Source: Mangifera indica
Lineage: Eukaryota; Streptophyta; Magnoliopsida; Sapindales; Anacardiaceae
Direction of reading: 5' to 3'
Length of the DNA: 64,000 nucleotides
Assembly (NCBI RefSeq): GCF_011075055.1
Contig: NC_058144.1
Location: 11,498,138 to 11,562,137, forward strand
The position numbers and the translations under genes are program-made. Under the pieces are notes generated by a model that was not told the DNA's origin, did no database searches, and saw nothing but the letters and a program-made list of their open reading frames with translations. Position 1 is the stretch's first letter, and each line of letters begins with the position of its first letter. This document shows positions 12,115 to 23,625 of the stretch, in pieces.

Positions 12115-12266
12115 ATTATGTATATTTATTTTAAATACATAAATGAGTACATATTTATATGTGTCATTAAATAATTTTGAATTAAAAATAAAATAACACT
12201 TAATCACATGATAACATATATAAATGTATACTCATTTATTTGATTAAAGTGGATACGTATAACATT
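12115..12266. mobile_element. Foldback MITE, family 1, copy B
   Basis: About 150 bp with the family centre (AATAATTTTGAATTAAAAATAAAATAAC, then TTAATCACATGATAACATAT) and inverted arms (TTATGTATATTTATTTTAAATAC on the left; its worn complement on the right). It sits about 0.66 kb upstream of the CML18-like start codon. Confidence 0.6.
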
Positions 12267-12734
12267 ACTTATATAAAGTATACTTATAAATATACAATAA
12301 AAATACGAGATGATTTTACTCTTTTACTACAGTATATGTAAAAACCCCTACAAGTAAAATTTCATTAAACCCAGTATAGTGTGAAATATCATATAATTCC
12401 CTATTTTGGTAAACAAAATAAAGTTTCAACCTAGAGAATAATCCTGGTATCACCTGGGATGCTTGTTACATCAGTAAATGAGTTGCTAAAGTTTTATACC
12501 CCTTCCTAGATTGACTATTTTAATTAATTACCCAAGAAGCACCCTCTGTGAGATTGCATTACATTATTAAATAGATTTCATTTTATCGGATCCGATATTT
12601 GGGTCATCCTCATCATTTTATTCATTTCTCTGCATGTTAATTCGGAGGATCCATCAAAAGTGGAGGAAGAAAGGACGACTTCCCAGGATTTTTTTGGATC
12701 CTTCAGCTTCTCTCTCCCCTTTGAAATCTTCATC

Positions 12735-12742
12735 TCTTTTAT
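12735..12742 (+). promoter_or_regulatory. Candidate TATA box of the CML18-like gene
   Basis: TTTTATAACAC precedes the start codon at 12926 by about 190 bp, after a CT-rich stretch. This would start transcription near 12765 and put the upstream ORF at 12796 inside the mRNA. Motif-and-distance evidence only. Confidence 0.35.
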
Positions 12743-12795
12743 AACACAACATCACGTTCGTACATAAATAAAGCAAATATACTGAATTCAGATTG

Positions 12796-12873
12796 ATGCC
12801 AGAGAGAGAAAAAGAGAATAAAGGTATGTTCCAAACCCAGAATTTGTTCTCCTTCGTTTTTCAATGTTTTTGA
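12796..12873 (+). promoter_or_regulatory. Possible upstream ORF (25 codons) before the CML18-like gene
   Basis: An ATG at 12796 opens 25 codons ending at TGA 12871-12873, 52 bases before the main ATG. The peptide begins MPEREKENK. A 53-bp GT...AG stretch (12824-12876) looks like an intron but is shorter than plant introns usually are, so I do not call it. If it were spliced, the uORF would be 20 codons and still stop before the main ATG. Whether it is translated is unknown. Confidence 0.3.
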
Positions 12874-12925
12874 TAGGAGATTTGTGGCCTTTATTTCTCA
12901 TCATCATATAGAGTTAGTTGTTAAT

Positions 12926-13405
12926 ATGAGCAACAAGCTAGATGATGATCAAATCGCGCAGCTTCGAGAGATATTTCGTTCTTTTGATCGAAATAACGAT
13001 GGAAGCTTAACGCAGCTTGAGCTGGGCTCACTCCTCCGATCGTTAGGGCTAAAACCGAGCTCTGATCAGCTGGAAACCCTAATTCAAAAGGCTGACACTA
13101 ACAGCAACGGACTAATCGAGTTCTCGGAGTTCGTGGGCCTGGTGGCGCCGGATCTGCTCTCCGGGAAGTCGCCCTACAGTGAGAAGCAGTTGAAGCAGCT
13201 TTTTAGGATGTTCGATAGAGATGGAAATGGGTTCATTACCGCAGCGGAGTTGGCTCATTCGATGGCGAAACTAGGGCATGCATTGACGGCTGAAGAGTTG
13301 ACGGGCATGATAAGGGAAGCAGACACAGATGGGGATGGAATGATCAGTTTTCAAGAGTTTGCGGAGGCCATTACTTCGGCTGCTTTTGATAATTCTTGGC
13401 CTTGA
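12926..13405 (+). CDS. CML18: Calmodulin-like EF-hand protein, CML18 type
   Basis: Single-exon gene of 159 aa with four complete EF-hand loops: 21-32 (DRNNDGSLTQLE), 57-68 (DTNSNGLIEFSE), 97-108 (DRDGNGFITAAE) and 133-144 (DTDGDGMISFQE). Each has Asp at position 1, Gly at 6 and Glu at 12, so all four should bind calcium. The spacing gives two lobes as in calmodulin. The third EF region (AELAHSMAKLGHALTAEELTGMI) and the C-terminal SAAFDN match plant CML18 closely. The frame stays open upstream to a GTG at 12884, but ATG 12926 is the first in-frame ATG and starts at the conserved N-terminus. No myristoylation or prenylation motif, so probably soluble. Expected role: cytosolic or nuclear calcium sensor with unknown targets. 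Confidence 0.9.
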   Translation: MSNKLDDDQIAQLREIFRSFDRNNDGSLTQLELGSLLRSLGLKPSSDQLETLIQKADTNSNGLIEFSEFVGLVAPDLLSGKSPYSEKQLKQLFRMFDRDGNGFITAAELAHSMAKLGHALTAEELTGMIREADTDGDGMISFQEFAEAITSAAFDNSWP

Positions 13406-14652
13406 TATAATAGTGTATGCAAGTTTTGCGGTATGGTTTTGGTTTCTTTTGTTGGTTACCTGTTAATAGTTAACAAATGCATCTGTGAGTGTTGTGGTTG
13501 ATTTAGAATAGCGGAGATCGCACATGGTTCTTGAATTGTTGTTTTAATAGGATTATTTTGATGGAAATGAAGGGAGTAAGAGTTGAGTTGGCTGATTCAT
13601 ATGATTATTGGCACTGATAAAGGATGTTTATAATCATGGGCAGTTAATTGAGAGAATTACAAATTATTGAAGTGAAATATCTTATCTAGACAAACATAGT
13701 GCTGATTGAATTTCTCTCTTTTATCTTAACAAATTTCTTCCTGGTAAAGTTACAAAAACTGACAGTAATTTTCCCATATATCATTTTAATGGATCTGCTC
13801 TTTCTTGGGGCTCAATCAAAACGAGTTTTTTTAACTTTCGAATTAGAAGTAGGCACCAACTAGTAAGATCTTTGTGATTACACGAGAATTCTTATGGTGA
13901 TTCATGGTACACCTTTTCACAAGAGCCCTCTTAGTTTTATTAGGGTAAACTTAGCCAGCTTTAATAGATTCATGGGAATTTATATTGATAACAAATGTTA
14001 ACACAGAAGAAATATAATAAATGAAAAGTGTGATTAAGTCAAATCTGACATTTTGAATGACCTGAGGTTCTGGCAACAGCATGTCACCAGCAGCTTTTTG
14101 TTCGGATGATTATGGTGGTCAGGATGAAATAATTCAAATCTTCAATGTCTCGCTTTTATGCAACAGGTATTCTGTTTTATTTTAATAACTCATACAACAA
14201 AAGTAACTTTACAAGCACACACTAAAATTTATACTAAATCCACAAGGTGCCTTAATCTAGTAAATCTAAATCATTCACACTATTCTCTAGAACAGGAGCG
14301 CCTCAGGATGGGCAATTTGCAGACGTACACAAAAAAGACTGTATCTTCTTAACACAAAGTACTCATACATTTGGCAGATTGAATTCCTTATCCATTAAAA
14401 TTCTGTACCACAATTGTATATCAAAAATTTCTCAGTAAAGTATAAATAGAGAAAAACGAATAGGCTTTCATATAACCGGCTATGTTCAAGTCAATATTAG
14501 CAGTAAAACAGAAATGCAAATCTTGTAAGCTGCTCTCATTTTCCAGAAGTCCAATCCAAATAACATAAACCACCAAGTATGAGAAATAAAATTAGGATTT
14601 TTGGTGTTTCTGAAAAGATGTGGACAGCAATCAGAACGGCAACATAAATTCA
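13406..14652. other. Convergent intergenic space between CML18-like and DPMS2 genes
   Basis: It holds the 3'UTRs of the two convergent genes. The frames at 14158-14352 (+) and 14486-14704 (-) are short; the second overlaps DPMS2 exon 2 out of frame. No independent gene is supported. Confidence 0.5.
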
Positions 14653-14989
14653 TCATGCCTTCTTCTTTTTGGATTTGAGTGTCACTAACCCAATAAATAT
14701 GCATAAGAAGCAGAGAAGCGCCACTCCAGCAAACACTGGTATCAGTATGGCATACTCTTGGGGGAGGAAATATTGGTGTATGAAGTGATCACTGTCTACA
14801 AATGGCTGAAAATAAAAAGTACATAAAATTAACAGTAGCTTTATGCAAAGTTTTCAAAGAAGAAATATTTGATTTTCCAGTGAAGTTATGGATACTAACC
14901 AGGATGATGACCCAAAAAGTATAATAAGTGAATATGGATAAGCTGATTAAAGATAATAAAAACCCAACTGCTCGATCTGCTAGTTCCAT
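14653..14989 (-). CDS. DPMS2: Dolichol-phosphate mannose synthase subunit 2
   Basis: Two coding exons on the minus strand, 14989-14900 (30 codons, MELADRAVGFLLSLISLSIF...) and 14805-14653 (PFVDSDHFIHQYFLPQEYAI... to TGA). They join at CTG|GTTAGT...TTTCAG|CCA across a 94-bp phase-0 intron. The product is 80 aa, the same length as plant DPM2. Two hydrophobic segments (about 9-30 and 49-72) flank a short conserved loop, and a lysine-rich tail (KSKKKKA) closes the protein. DPM2 is a small ER-membrane subunit that stabilises the catalytic DPM1 with DPM3. The enzyme makes dolichol-P-mannose for N-glycans, GPI anchors and O-/C-mannosylation. A further intron lies in the 5'UTR (15013-15816). Confidence 0.93.
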
Positions 14990-15012
14990 TCTAATCTCAC
15001 AGCTCTGAACTC

Positions 15013-15816
15013 CTGTAAAGAAAAACTTCAGATCATACCATTGATCACATTTAGAGTAATTCAAATGAACACATCAAGCAAATAAATTTAAGAAAGAAAA
15101 ATATTTGACAATGTTTTCCACAGTAACATCCAAAGTTTTAGCTTAACTGAAAGAAAATTGAATTAGAGACAACTAAGATCATCTTCCACTCTAAACTCTT
15201 TTTGGTTCTAACATTCTTCTGGAACCTCCTCTTTCTCTATTGTACCTCATAAATCAATTACAACATCTAAGGCCTTAAAATAACTAAAATTTTACCAACA
15301 AAACATCATATTTACAGATATCAATACAATTTAAAAACGTCTCTAAATAAAACCCAACATCCAACAAATTCCAAAACTAAGAATTCTAAACCCAATATGA
15401 ATACTACAATCAAACAAAATCCTCAAACAGTTCTGCGGCTAACGTCAAAAGACAATATGCTAACTAAACCCTGTGATCTCCAGCAACTATAACTTCTCAA
15501 ATCCATCTATACTAGTATCTTAATAAAATCAAATAACAAAACTCGATACCTTCAAATCAATTCCATTAGTAAAATCTATGCGACTAAAATGAAAATGAAA
15601 TTATCAGGAAATAATCAGAGTAAATTACACGCTACAGGCAAGATGTATTTTAGAAGCATCCCATTGTAATTAATATCATAGATTGCTAATCATCTTGAAA
15701 CCATATTACAGTTAAGATCTCAAACAAATTTTAATCTCAGTAACTCAAAATTACATAAATCGTCTTGGTTTCAATATAAAAAACAAAATTCATTATAAGA
15801 AAGGCGATGAGATTAC
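15013..15816 (-). other. 5'UTR intron of DPMS2
   Basis: Read on the minus strand, a donor ATCGAG|GTAATC (15817/15816) and an acceptor TTTACAG|GAG (15013/15012) bound an 804-bp AT-rich intron that ends 23 bases before the ATG at 14989. It would leave a first non-coding exon from about 15905 to 15817. Inferred from splice sites and the 5'UTR-intron pattern common in plant housekeeping genes. Confidence 0.55.
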
Positions 15817-15941
15817 CTCGATTCTAAAGTGAAAATCCAAATAAGAGTCGATGGGTTTTTGTTTCTCACCCTTCAATCCAAATAAGATTTACCTCTCTCG
15901 ATCATGCAACACTCTCCTCTATTTCTCTGGTTTTGTCTTTG

Positions 15942-15951
15942 TTTTATAGGT
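15942..15951 (-). promoter_or_regulatory. Candidate TATA box of DPMS2
   Basis: CCTATAAAAC on the minus strand lies about 35-40 bases before the inferred start of the first 5'UTR exon near 15905-15915. Position and motif agree; nothing else is known. Confidence 0.4.
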
Positions 15952-15959
15952 TGGGCCTG

Positions 15960-16755
15960 TGGGTTAGTGGGCTGATTTGGGCTTCATAGTAGGCCTATCC
16001 CAAAATTATCCATCCAAAACTCTTTTGTAATTGTTTCTTTTGTAGCTTGTTCCCATTAATTAATTATTTTCTCCAGTAAACTTCTTCACAAACTTAAATT
16101 ACTTTCAATTGAAGAATAATTATTAAAAATAAATTGACAAATGGTGTTTGAACAGAGTCTTGAACTTTTGATGGCGGGTCTTCTTCATTAAGCAGGAACT
16201 TAACTTTTTATTTTTTTTGGAGCTCAACCCCATAAGCTTTTTGACAGCTAAAAATATATGCTACATAAGCTTTCTATCATGATGAACGAAAATATGCTTA
16301 TACTTTCTTGATTTGCAAATTGCTGAGGAAGTGAACATCATTAACATATAATAAAAATGATGCTTCTAAGATTTGAAAGCATAAAATTAGGAATGTTAGC
16401 TCGATCATCTGCCAAAATAGACCCAGTGTGATTGCAGGTCCTGGTGTATTTACAGCATTACAGGATTGACAACTATGACTAGAAAACAATACATTAATAA
16501 CTAATTTTGAGATAACAAGTATCTGAATCTTCCCAAAAAATGCAGGCTCTAAAAAATTAAAAGCCAGAAAATCAAGGGGAACTTTATTTATTTTATGGTA
16601 CATGAGCGCCACAGCGCAACAAAAATGCTTGAGCCTTGGATTTGTTAATTTCAACAGCAAGCAGTCCTTTGATTATACAGCATCAAACCAAATCTATCTT
16701 AGATGAATCTCAGAAATGAAGTCCAATAAAACAAACAAACGTGAGCATTCTACCT
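15960..16755. other. Intergenic / 3'UTR of the downstream minus-strand gene
   Basis: The part nearest 16756 is presumably 3'UTR of the 198-aa gene. The 120-codon frame on - at 16298-16660 has no family resemblance and lies in that trailer. No separate gene is supported. Confidence 0.4.
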
Positions 16756-19344
16756 TTATTTTTGCAGCATCCACTGCATTATATCCTTCCGAATAACTAC
16801 ATCAAACCCATCTCTTTTGTATTTCGACATCAACATATCAGACCCACTGTTGTAGAGATGCCTATACTGGGTTATGGTCCCAGCCATCCTTGGTGGTCGC
16901 AACATCATTGCAATTGAAGGAAAGGGTTTAGGTCTTAAATTTATTAATGAGGTACATAAATGTCTGTATGAATCCTGGTTTCTAGATGTACTCATCCCAT
17001 TAGTTTTTTGCTTGGAAAATTTCATTGCTCGGTTGGTCAAGTTCATGATTGGACCAGAACTCTGTATGGGTTTATCTGATGGACCACAGATTTGAGCAGA
17101 AGGCTTCATTCGGTCAAGCCATCGCAGAATTCCATTACCTAGATTTCGACCAAAATCTATTTTCCTCTCTTGTATCTTCTGGTGAAACTTTAGTGCAACA
17201 TCAAATACAGCACGTGTCTGTCTGTTGAAAAAAGGAAGAAAAAAGAGAGAAGTCAGTCCAAGTAGTAACAATATCTGCACTTTCAAACTGTTGGTGGTAA
17301 AACATTAGTTTTTTTTTTTTTTAAATTAAGCACAAGAGAAATTATAATTCCAAGTCGGTAAGCAACACAGTGTGGTAGTACAAGAACAGAAATCCAATGG
17401 GTTATCCACCAGAGGGAGAGCAAAATTATATCATGCCGAAAATAGCCAAGAGTTTGGGTCATCCAGATTTTTTTTCATAATTTATGCAGGGAAGATCATG
17501 GATATTATATATTTTTTACTTGGATGACCAAAAATATGCTTCTTGGTTATTGTTATGAAGTTAATGAAACTGCCAGTCGTATCCACTGTAAAAAGTCTAA
17601 ACTTAAACATCTAATTATAAGTTCCAAGCCACCATATCTAGCTGGTTGTGCAAGCATATGAACAAAAAAAAGAAGTCCTCAAATAAATAAATTCTGATCT
17701 TGCAATGCACAAATGTCTAAAAGCAACTAGATAAACTTAAAGCCCCACTAAAAACTCCCAATAAACTCAAGCCCAAACATCTTACTTGAAAAGCACACAC
17801 CATAGCATCTGGCCAAATTATATTTAAGCTCATGACAACAAAAACAAAAAAAAGTCAAAAACGATATCATTATTTGATTCAAGTAAAACTCCCTTTCAAA
17901 AAACCTGATTATACTTCATACAAGAAAAAAATTAAGAAAATTATTATTTCAATAGATTGTTTAATGGCATGCCACTCACAAAGATGCTTCGAACCATGAA
18001 TTACAATTTATGAATCACTATTGGAGGCGTTGTGTAAGATAAGAGAGTACAAGGGGATCACAGAGATAGATTTTGGCAAAACAGTTCAATATTAACTCAT
18101 ACCGTAACCACCAAAAAGGATAAAAGCTTTTATGTCCTTAAATAGCAAAGTTTACTCCTATGAAAGATATAAACACACTCCAATACAGCATCACTAGAAT
18201 ATTTCACATTGCTAGTCTCCTTTAAGTTACATCATAATTAAGTCTTCTCAATCCACTTCTTCCTAATTAACTCAACCTATCGTGGATATCTTTAAAGATG
18301 ATGGCTGCACCTTAAGTAAGCCTAAGCCCAGCTAATCCCCACCAACCTTCCACTTTATCGTTATGAATTCACACGCTAGATTGTCAACATTGTTATAATC
18401 AGCATCATGTTTCACTTCCCATTAAAAAAGCACAGGCTCTATTATTCTCTTGCACTGGCAACAAATCTCACGCCTTGTTTATCACCAAAGCTACCAAACA
18501 TACTAACCAACAGATGGATATACTAATTAAAAAACCTCTCAATCTCCGAAAACGATAAAACTAGATGCACACAGGTTTGAATACATATTTGGGTACACAA
18601 ATGTGTCATTATGCAATTAGTTAAATACATATTTGAATACACAGATAATATGGGTAATTTTGAATTAAGTATAAATTAATTCATTTACATAATAACACAT
18701 CATTTGTATACCCCGTTATGTACTAAAATCTAAGTGGACATGACATTGCTCCGAAAAACCGAGGGCATTCAGTTGAGATAAGTGCATACGTATTTTCATG
18801 CCATCCATTATCAAAACTATGATGTTCCAATTCCTATAAATAAAATCTTAAAAAAGAGAATGTGAATTAAAAATATTTTTTTTCTTATATGATTGATAGA
18901 GAGCAAAAATGTTACAATACATACAGTTACAAAGAAGGTATATAAAGAAACAGATTAAATCAAATCCCTAAAATGCATATTTTATCCTAATATGGCTTGA
19001 TAGCTTTCCTAATATAACAAAACACAGCTCAACAGAGAAACAAAAAAGATGATGCAAGCAGAAGCTCACTAACTTTCATCCAAAATAATACTTCTTTGCC
19101 GTTATTGCAAAATCCAAAATTTCACACAGATCATCCAAACCAAAAAAAATCAATAACACAAACCAAAGTCAAACGAAATCATGAAAACTGATTCAGGAAA
19201 AAAATATATATACCTGTGAGCAAACTGGCGTATTTTAGGATGCTTGTGGCTTATAATGCGACGCTGAATCTTCAAAGCGAGTCTGTGAGTCCGTTTTAGC
19301 CCCAAGAAATAGGCTGTCGCCAAAGTGATCTCCCACAGTACCAT
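16756..19344 (-). CDS. Conserved plant protein of unknown function
   Basis: Two exons, 19344-19214 and 17221-16756, joined at CACAG|GTATAT...CAACAG|ACAG to give 198 aa. The N-terminus (MVLWEITLATAYFLGLKRTH) has a short hydrophobic stretch (about 5-15), then a very basic region (residues 17-47, many Arg, Lys and His). Next comes RAVFDVALKFHQKIQERKID and GRNLGNGILRWLDRMKPSAQI. The C-terminal half is polar, rich in Ser, Arg and Met, and ends DVVIRKDIMQWMLQK. I believe this resembles an uncharacterised small plant family, from memory of the N-terminal block only, and know no function. A signal anchor or organelle target are both possible. The 1,992-bp intron contains a foldback MITE (18561-18748). 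Confidence 0.75.
18561..18748. mobile_element. Foldback MITE, family 1, copy C (in the intron of the unknown gene)
   Basis: About 188 bp with family arms (GGGTACACAAATGTGTCATTA on the left; TGTACTAAAATC-type right end) and the AATTTTGAATTAAG centre. It is longer than the others because a piece of the left arm (AAATACATATTTGAATACACA) is repeated. It lies about 0.47 kb inside the intron from exon 1. Confidence 0.55.
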
Positions 19345-19598
19345 TCTCTCGCACCTTGTTTGAATCGTTATCTTTCTTTACAATATTTGGTGTTGTGTTT
19401 GCTCATTATTATTACTTTCCTATTTTCTTCGGGCTTCGTTTTCCGCAAGCAAGACATCACCGCTCCTGGTTTTCATCACAGCCGTTGATCTCTACCTCTC
19501 CGTTTAACACATCTGAAATTCGAGCCTATTTGGGCCTGAGTCATTGAGCCCATAAAAAACTAATAAAATTTTGAGTACTTTTTTCATCACCTTTCAAG

Positions 19599-19663
<65 letters not shown>

Positions 19664-19680
19664 TTATTTATTTATTTATT
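19599..19680. repeat. (AT)n microsatellite followed by (TTTA)n
   Basis: About 60 bases of uninterrupted AT dinucleotide, passing into five TTTA/TTTATT units, 250 bp upstream of the minus-strand gene's start codon. Probably length-variable. Confidence 0.95.
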
Positions 19681-19914
19681 TCTTTTGTTAAAGTTTGTCT
19701 TGTGTTGAATTGAAACTGAAAATAGAATTTTTTAAAGGAAATATAACTGAATATTTTCAAAAAAAAAAAGAGTTGAAATCAAAATCAAGACTTGGACGAC
19801 AAACTTGTTAGAAGTTTATGCTGCTTGTGAATCCCACCTAAAAAGATGGTAATATTGTTTTTTCCAAAACAAGCTTAAAAATAACAAAAATGATCGCAGG
19901 GTAAGTAATAACAA

Positions 19915-20576
19915 GCCCAAATGACTATTTTCCACCCAAGGATGGATGCAAACTTAGTTTTTTATTTGTTAATTATTAAAAGTTTAAATATTTATTTGTC
20001 TGTTAAAATTTGTTATTACTGTCAAAAGTAAAATTCTTATTTATCAAAATATTTAAAAAAATTAAAAATTTATCTTATTTTTTCTCATAAATTAGTGTTT
20101 TTCTAGTCACCACTATCTGACGGTGACATTCTCCCTCTCTCTCGACTTCTCTCTCAATCTCACTTCATTTTTTATCATCACTGACTGATAAAGAAATTTC
20201 TTCGTCTCTAAACGAAGACGTAATTTGTCTTTGTCATCGTCTAGTTTCGTCGGTCGGTGATAACTAGAAATATAATGAGATTGAGAGAAAAGTTAAGAGA
20301 AAGGGATAACGTCATCGTTGCCCTGTTCAACAACTAGTAGTAGTAACTAGAAAAACCCTAGGGATAATTGTTAATTTTTTAAACTTTAGGTGAGAGAAAA
20401 TTTATTAGATTTTTAAATTTAGAGATTATTTTTCTTAAATATTTTCATAAATATTAATTTTACTCGTGATAATAATAACATAATTTAATAGATAAATAAG
20501 TATTTAAACTTTTTATAATTAATAAATAAAAAATTAGATTTTCACCAAACCTCATGTGGGAAATATTCATTCGGGG
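19915..20576. mobile_element. Non-autonomous MULE-like element, family 2, with perfect 9-bp target duplication
   Basis: 662 bp. The left terminus GCCCAAATGACTATTTTCCA is mirrored on the right by GTGGGAAATATTCATTCGGGG. The identical 9-mer TAATAACAA lies at 19906-19914 and 20577-20585. A 9-bp duplication is the Mutator superfamily hallmark. The core (about 20110-20350) holds CTCTCTCTC and GAAGACG/CGTCTTC-type inverted segments. No transposase. Confidence 0.8.
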
Positions 20577-20866
20577 TAATAACAATGTGCCTCATAGACA
20601 TGCTACCATTATTGATACAGTTGATTTTCCACCGTTGATCACCACAAATTATTATTTTAAACTAATCAATATTATTAAAATTTAGAAAGAAGAGCTATGA
20701 TTGTAGGCATAGGAAGCCTGCAAATCAAAATGACTAGGTTTCACCTATTGTTATTCAATTCTGATAAAGAGTTTCGTCACGAGAAAAGATAAAAAATGAT
20801 ATTTTAACATAAAGTAAAATCAATTATTTAAAAATATTTAATATGTTTACTTTTTTTCAATCCATA

Positions 20867-20993
20867 GGGTTAGATTCGAGCCGAGCTGAGTTCAGTTTGG
20901 CTCGGTTTTTTATAGCCAATTTGAGTTCAGTTCGAGTTCGATTCGACTTGTTTATGGCTCGATTCGACTCATTTTTTATATTAAAACGGTACC

Positions 20994-21049
<56 letters not shown>

Positions 21050-21198
21050 TCAAAATGATGTCATTTTGTATAAAAAATTAAAAAAAAATTACCGAGCCAG
21101 CTCGAGCTCGATCGAGCCGAGCAGAGCCCGACTCATTTCGGGCTCGAACCGAGCCAAGCCGAGCTCGAGCTCGAGCTGACTCGGCTCGAATCTAGCCT
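20867..21198. mobile_element. hAT-like MITE with GAGCTCGAG-rich inverted ends
   Basis: 332 bp bounded by inverted ends TTAGATTCGAGCCGAG and CTCGGCTCGAATCTAG. Flanking 8-mers AATCCATA (20859-20866) and TATCCATA (21199-21206) differ at one base, consistent with a hAT-type 8-bp duplication. The arms are full of GAGCTCGA / TCGAGCT palindromes, and an (AT)n run (20996-21045) fills the middle. Non-coding; the frame at 20843-21046 is a by-product. Confidence 0.7.
20996..21045. repeat. (AT)n microsatellite inside the hAT-like MITE
   Basis: About 50 bases of pure TA repeat at the centre of the MITE, between its two inverted arms. It could extrude as a cruciform. Confidence 0.95.
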
Positions 21199-21249
21199 TA
21201 TCCATACTATTTTTACATTTATTCTTTTTAATTTCCTCTTTTTTATTAT

Positions 21250-21749
21250 TGTTTTTTTCTTTTCTTTCACTATTTTTTAAAAATAAATGTCAATTTTCCT
21301 CCTCTTATTTCTCACACTTATTTCTCATCACTCTCATTTTTTCATCTTCTTTTACCCACTCATTTCTTTTCAATAAATATTAATATATCTCTTTCTCTCC
21401 TTTCTTCCACTCATTTTCTAATTACATTTTTTTTCTCCCAATTATTTCTTTTCAATAAATGTCAATTTATCTCCTTCTTTTTTTTCTCCTACTTATTTCT
21501 TTCAAATGACTTCTTTCTTCCACCAATTTCATGTTAATTCAATTAAATATAAATCTAAATTTATTGAGAGGTTTTCTGTGATATCTTTAGATAAATCCCA
21601 TATTGATAAAATATATGAGAGATGATAGGATTGTGTGCATATTTTGCACTACTTAGAGATGTTAAGTTTAGACTAGTTAAACAGTTATAAACTCTTTAAA
21701 CTGTCAAGACATGTTTTATATTACAATACTAAAAAATAAAATCATGATA
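21250..21749. repeat. Pyrimidine-rich low-complexity stretch
   Basis: Long CT-rich runs with repeated phrases such as CACTCATTTCTTTTCAATAAAT and TCTCCTTCTTTT spaced roughly 80 bases apart (21290-21520), then ordinary AT-rich DNA. No gene seen. Confidence 0.5.
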
Positions 21750-22200
21750 GACTGTATGTTCAAAGTAGATAATATATTAATAATAGATCGGACTATATTA
21801 GTGGTGAAAATGACTGAAAGAAAATTATAGTTGTTAGTTGTGTTATTGGTGATGATAATAAGAGAAAAAATAAAATGGTTAACATATTAGTGGTAAAGAT
21901 GATGGAAGGAAAAAAAGAATGGTCAACGACAATGTTATTGGTAAAGATGGATTAAAAGAAAGAGAATAATCAGCAGTTGGCAGTGAAAATGATAAAAGGA
22001 TAAAAATGATGGTTGACAATAATGTTATTGGTGAAGATGAACGGAGAAAAAGAAAATGATTGACAATTGGTGGCGAAATGTTGGAAGGAGAAAAATGATA
22101 ATTGATAGCGATATTGTTAATAAAGATGAATAAAGTAGAAAAAGGATGGTTAGTGGTTGGTAGTGAAGACTCAAAGATGACGAGAGGGTAAAAAATAAAA
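21750..22200. repeat. Degenerate ~90-bp minisatellite
   Basis: The phrase TGTTATTGGTGAAGATGA recurs in worn form at 21841, 21933, 22023 and 22113 (steps 92, 90, 90). A second phrase (AGTGGTGAAAATGA type) recurs between them near 21800, 21888, 21977, 22068 and 22160. That is about five units. The reverse-strand frames at 21879-22235 and 22025-22270 are open only because the unit is purine-rich; they are not genes. Confidence 0.75.
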
Positions 22201-23489
22201 AATGAAAATTTATTTTTTGAAAGAGAAAGGAACAAATTATAATCATAATTATTGAAGATAAATTGACCAATTAAATTTTTATTTTTGATAAAGATATTTT
22301 TATAATTTTAATAAAATTAAAGACATATTGATAATTGAAACTTGTATTAACTAGTGAGACATTTTCGTTATTATATTAAAAAGGATAAAACAGTAATTTG
22401 TTATTTCACCAACATGATTACTTTGTATGTGTAACATAATGAATGGTTTAAGAGTGTTAATTTGTTCAAAAAGGCTTGATTAAGGAAGAACAATTATTCT
22501 CCACTAAGGATTGTTGTAATAACATTTTCCACCTTTCAAGTTTAAAAACTTAAAAATTTCACCTACTCATTAAAGTTCAGTCTTTAGTTTTAATAATAGG
22601 GTATTTTCATCCATTTTCATAACACATAATATAAGGTTAATGTCATTTATAGCCCCAAAATACAAACAAATTTATTTGCGTCACCAACTTATAAATTCAT
22701 CACTTAGACCACATCATCTTTAATTGAATTTAAAAAAAAAATCAAAATCCTAACCATCACTATTCCACGTAGCCCAAATAGTAATGTCAAGTGCGATCTC
22801 TATTACAACACACTTGGGATGATGCAACATAGTCGAAATTACAGCTATATGGTACAATTTGTCTAAATTGAATTGCATTAGAATATGTGCAAATTGGCTC
22901 GATCTCATCATTCTAGGTGCAATTCCAACTTGATTGCACTATCCTATGCATGAGATGGTCAAGATCACATGTGGTTAGTTTCACTGTTGTCGGCTTTTAT
23001 TTTTTATTTTTATAGTTATTAACCTTAAAATTTGTATAAAACAAAGGTAAAAAAATATTTATCAAATGTTTAAGGGACAAAGTTTTAGGGAAATTAATTA
23101 AATTACCCTTTTTTCATGGGCAATAAAAAAATTTACCCTTAATTTTGGGGTTTAAACAAAAATATCCTAAATATTCAATAAAATACCAAAACTACCCTTC
23201 TTTTATTTTATATAAATCATATATTTTCCTTTATCTATTAACATATATAATTTTACTCATTATCTAAGAGAGATTTCTAGAGAGAGAAAAGAAGTTTGTG
23301 ATCAGGATTTTAACCGATAAAAAAAAAGTTCATGATATTAAGATATTTATACATACTATAACTTCAATTGTTATTATTTTATTGATAATGCAATTATATG
23401 TAGTGTTTTATCTAATAAATTAGAGTTGTGTGTAACAATTAAATTAATACAAATTATAGAGGTATTTTGTAATTATTATTGTAGTAAGG

Positions 23490-23625
23490 GGTGAAATGAT
23501 ATTTTACGATAAAAAGTGTTAGAGGTAGTAGATAATACTTGGAGATAAAATGATATTTTACGATAAAAAGTGTTAGAGATATATTTGATAATATTTGAAG
23601 ATAAAATGATATTTTATAATATAGG
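23490..23625. repeat. ~55-bp tandem repeat, three units
   Basis: AAATGATATTTTACGATAAAAAGTG starts at 23494 and 23548, with a truncated third copy at 23604 (steps 54 and 56). It lies in the 5' subterminal region of the MULE. Confidence 0.75.

Noticed and set aside
12824..12876. 5'UTR intron (GTATGT...GATAG) of the CML18-like gene
   Set aside because: Only 53 bp, shorter than plant introns normally are; left as unspliced leader.
12884..12925. N-terminal extension MAFISHHH... of the CML18-like protein
   Set aside because: The frame there starts with GTG, not ATG; the first in-frame ATG is 12926 and begins at the conserved N-terminus of the family.
16298..16660. 120-codon minus frame downstream of the 198-aa gene
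   Set aside because: Lies in the probable 3'UTR, no family resemblance.
21879..22270. Minus-strand frames of 118 and 81 codons
   Set aside because: Produced by the purine-rich 90-bp minisatellite.
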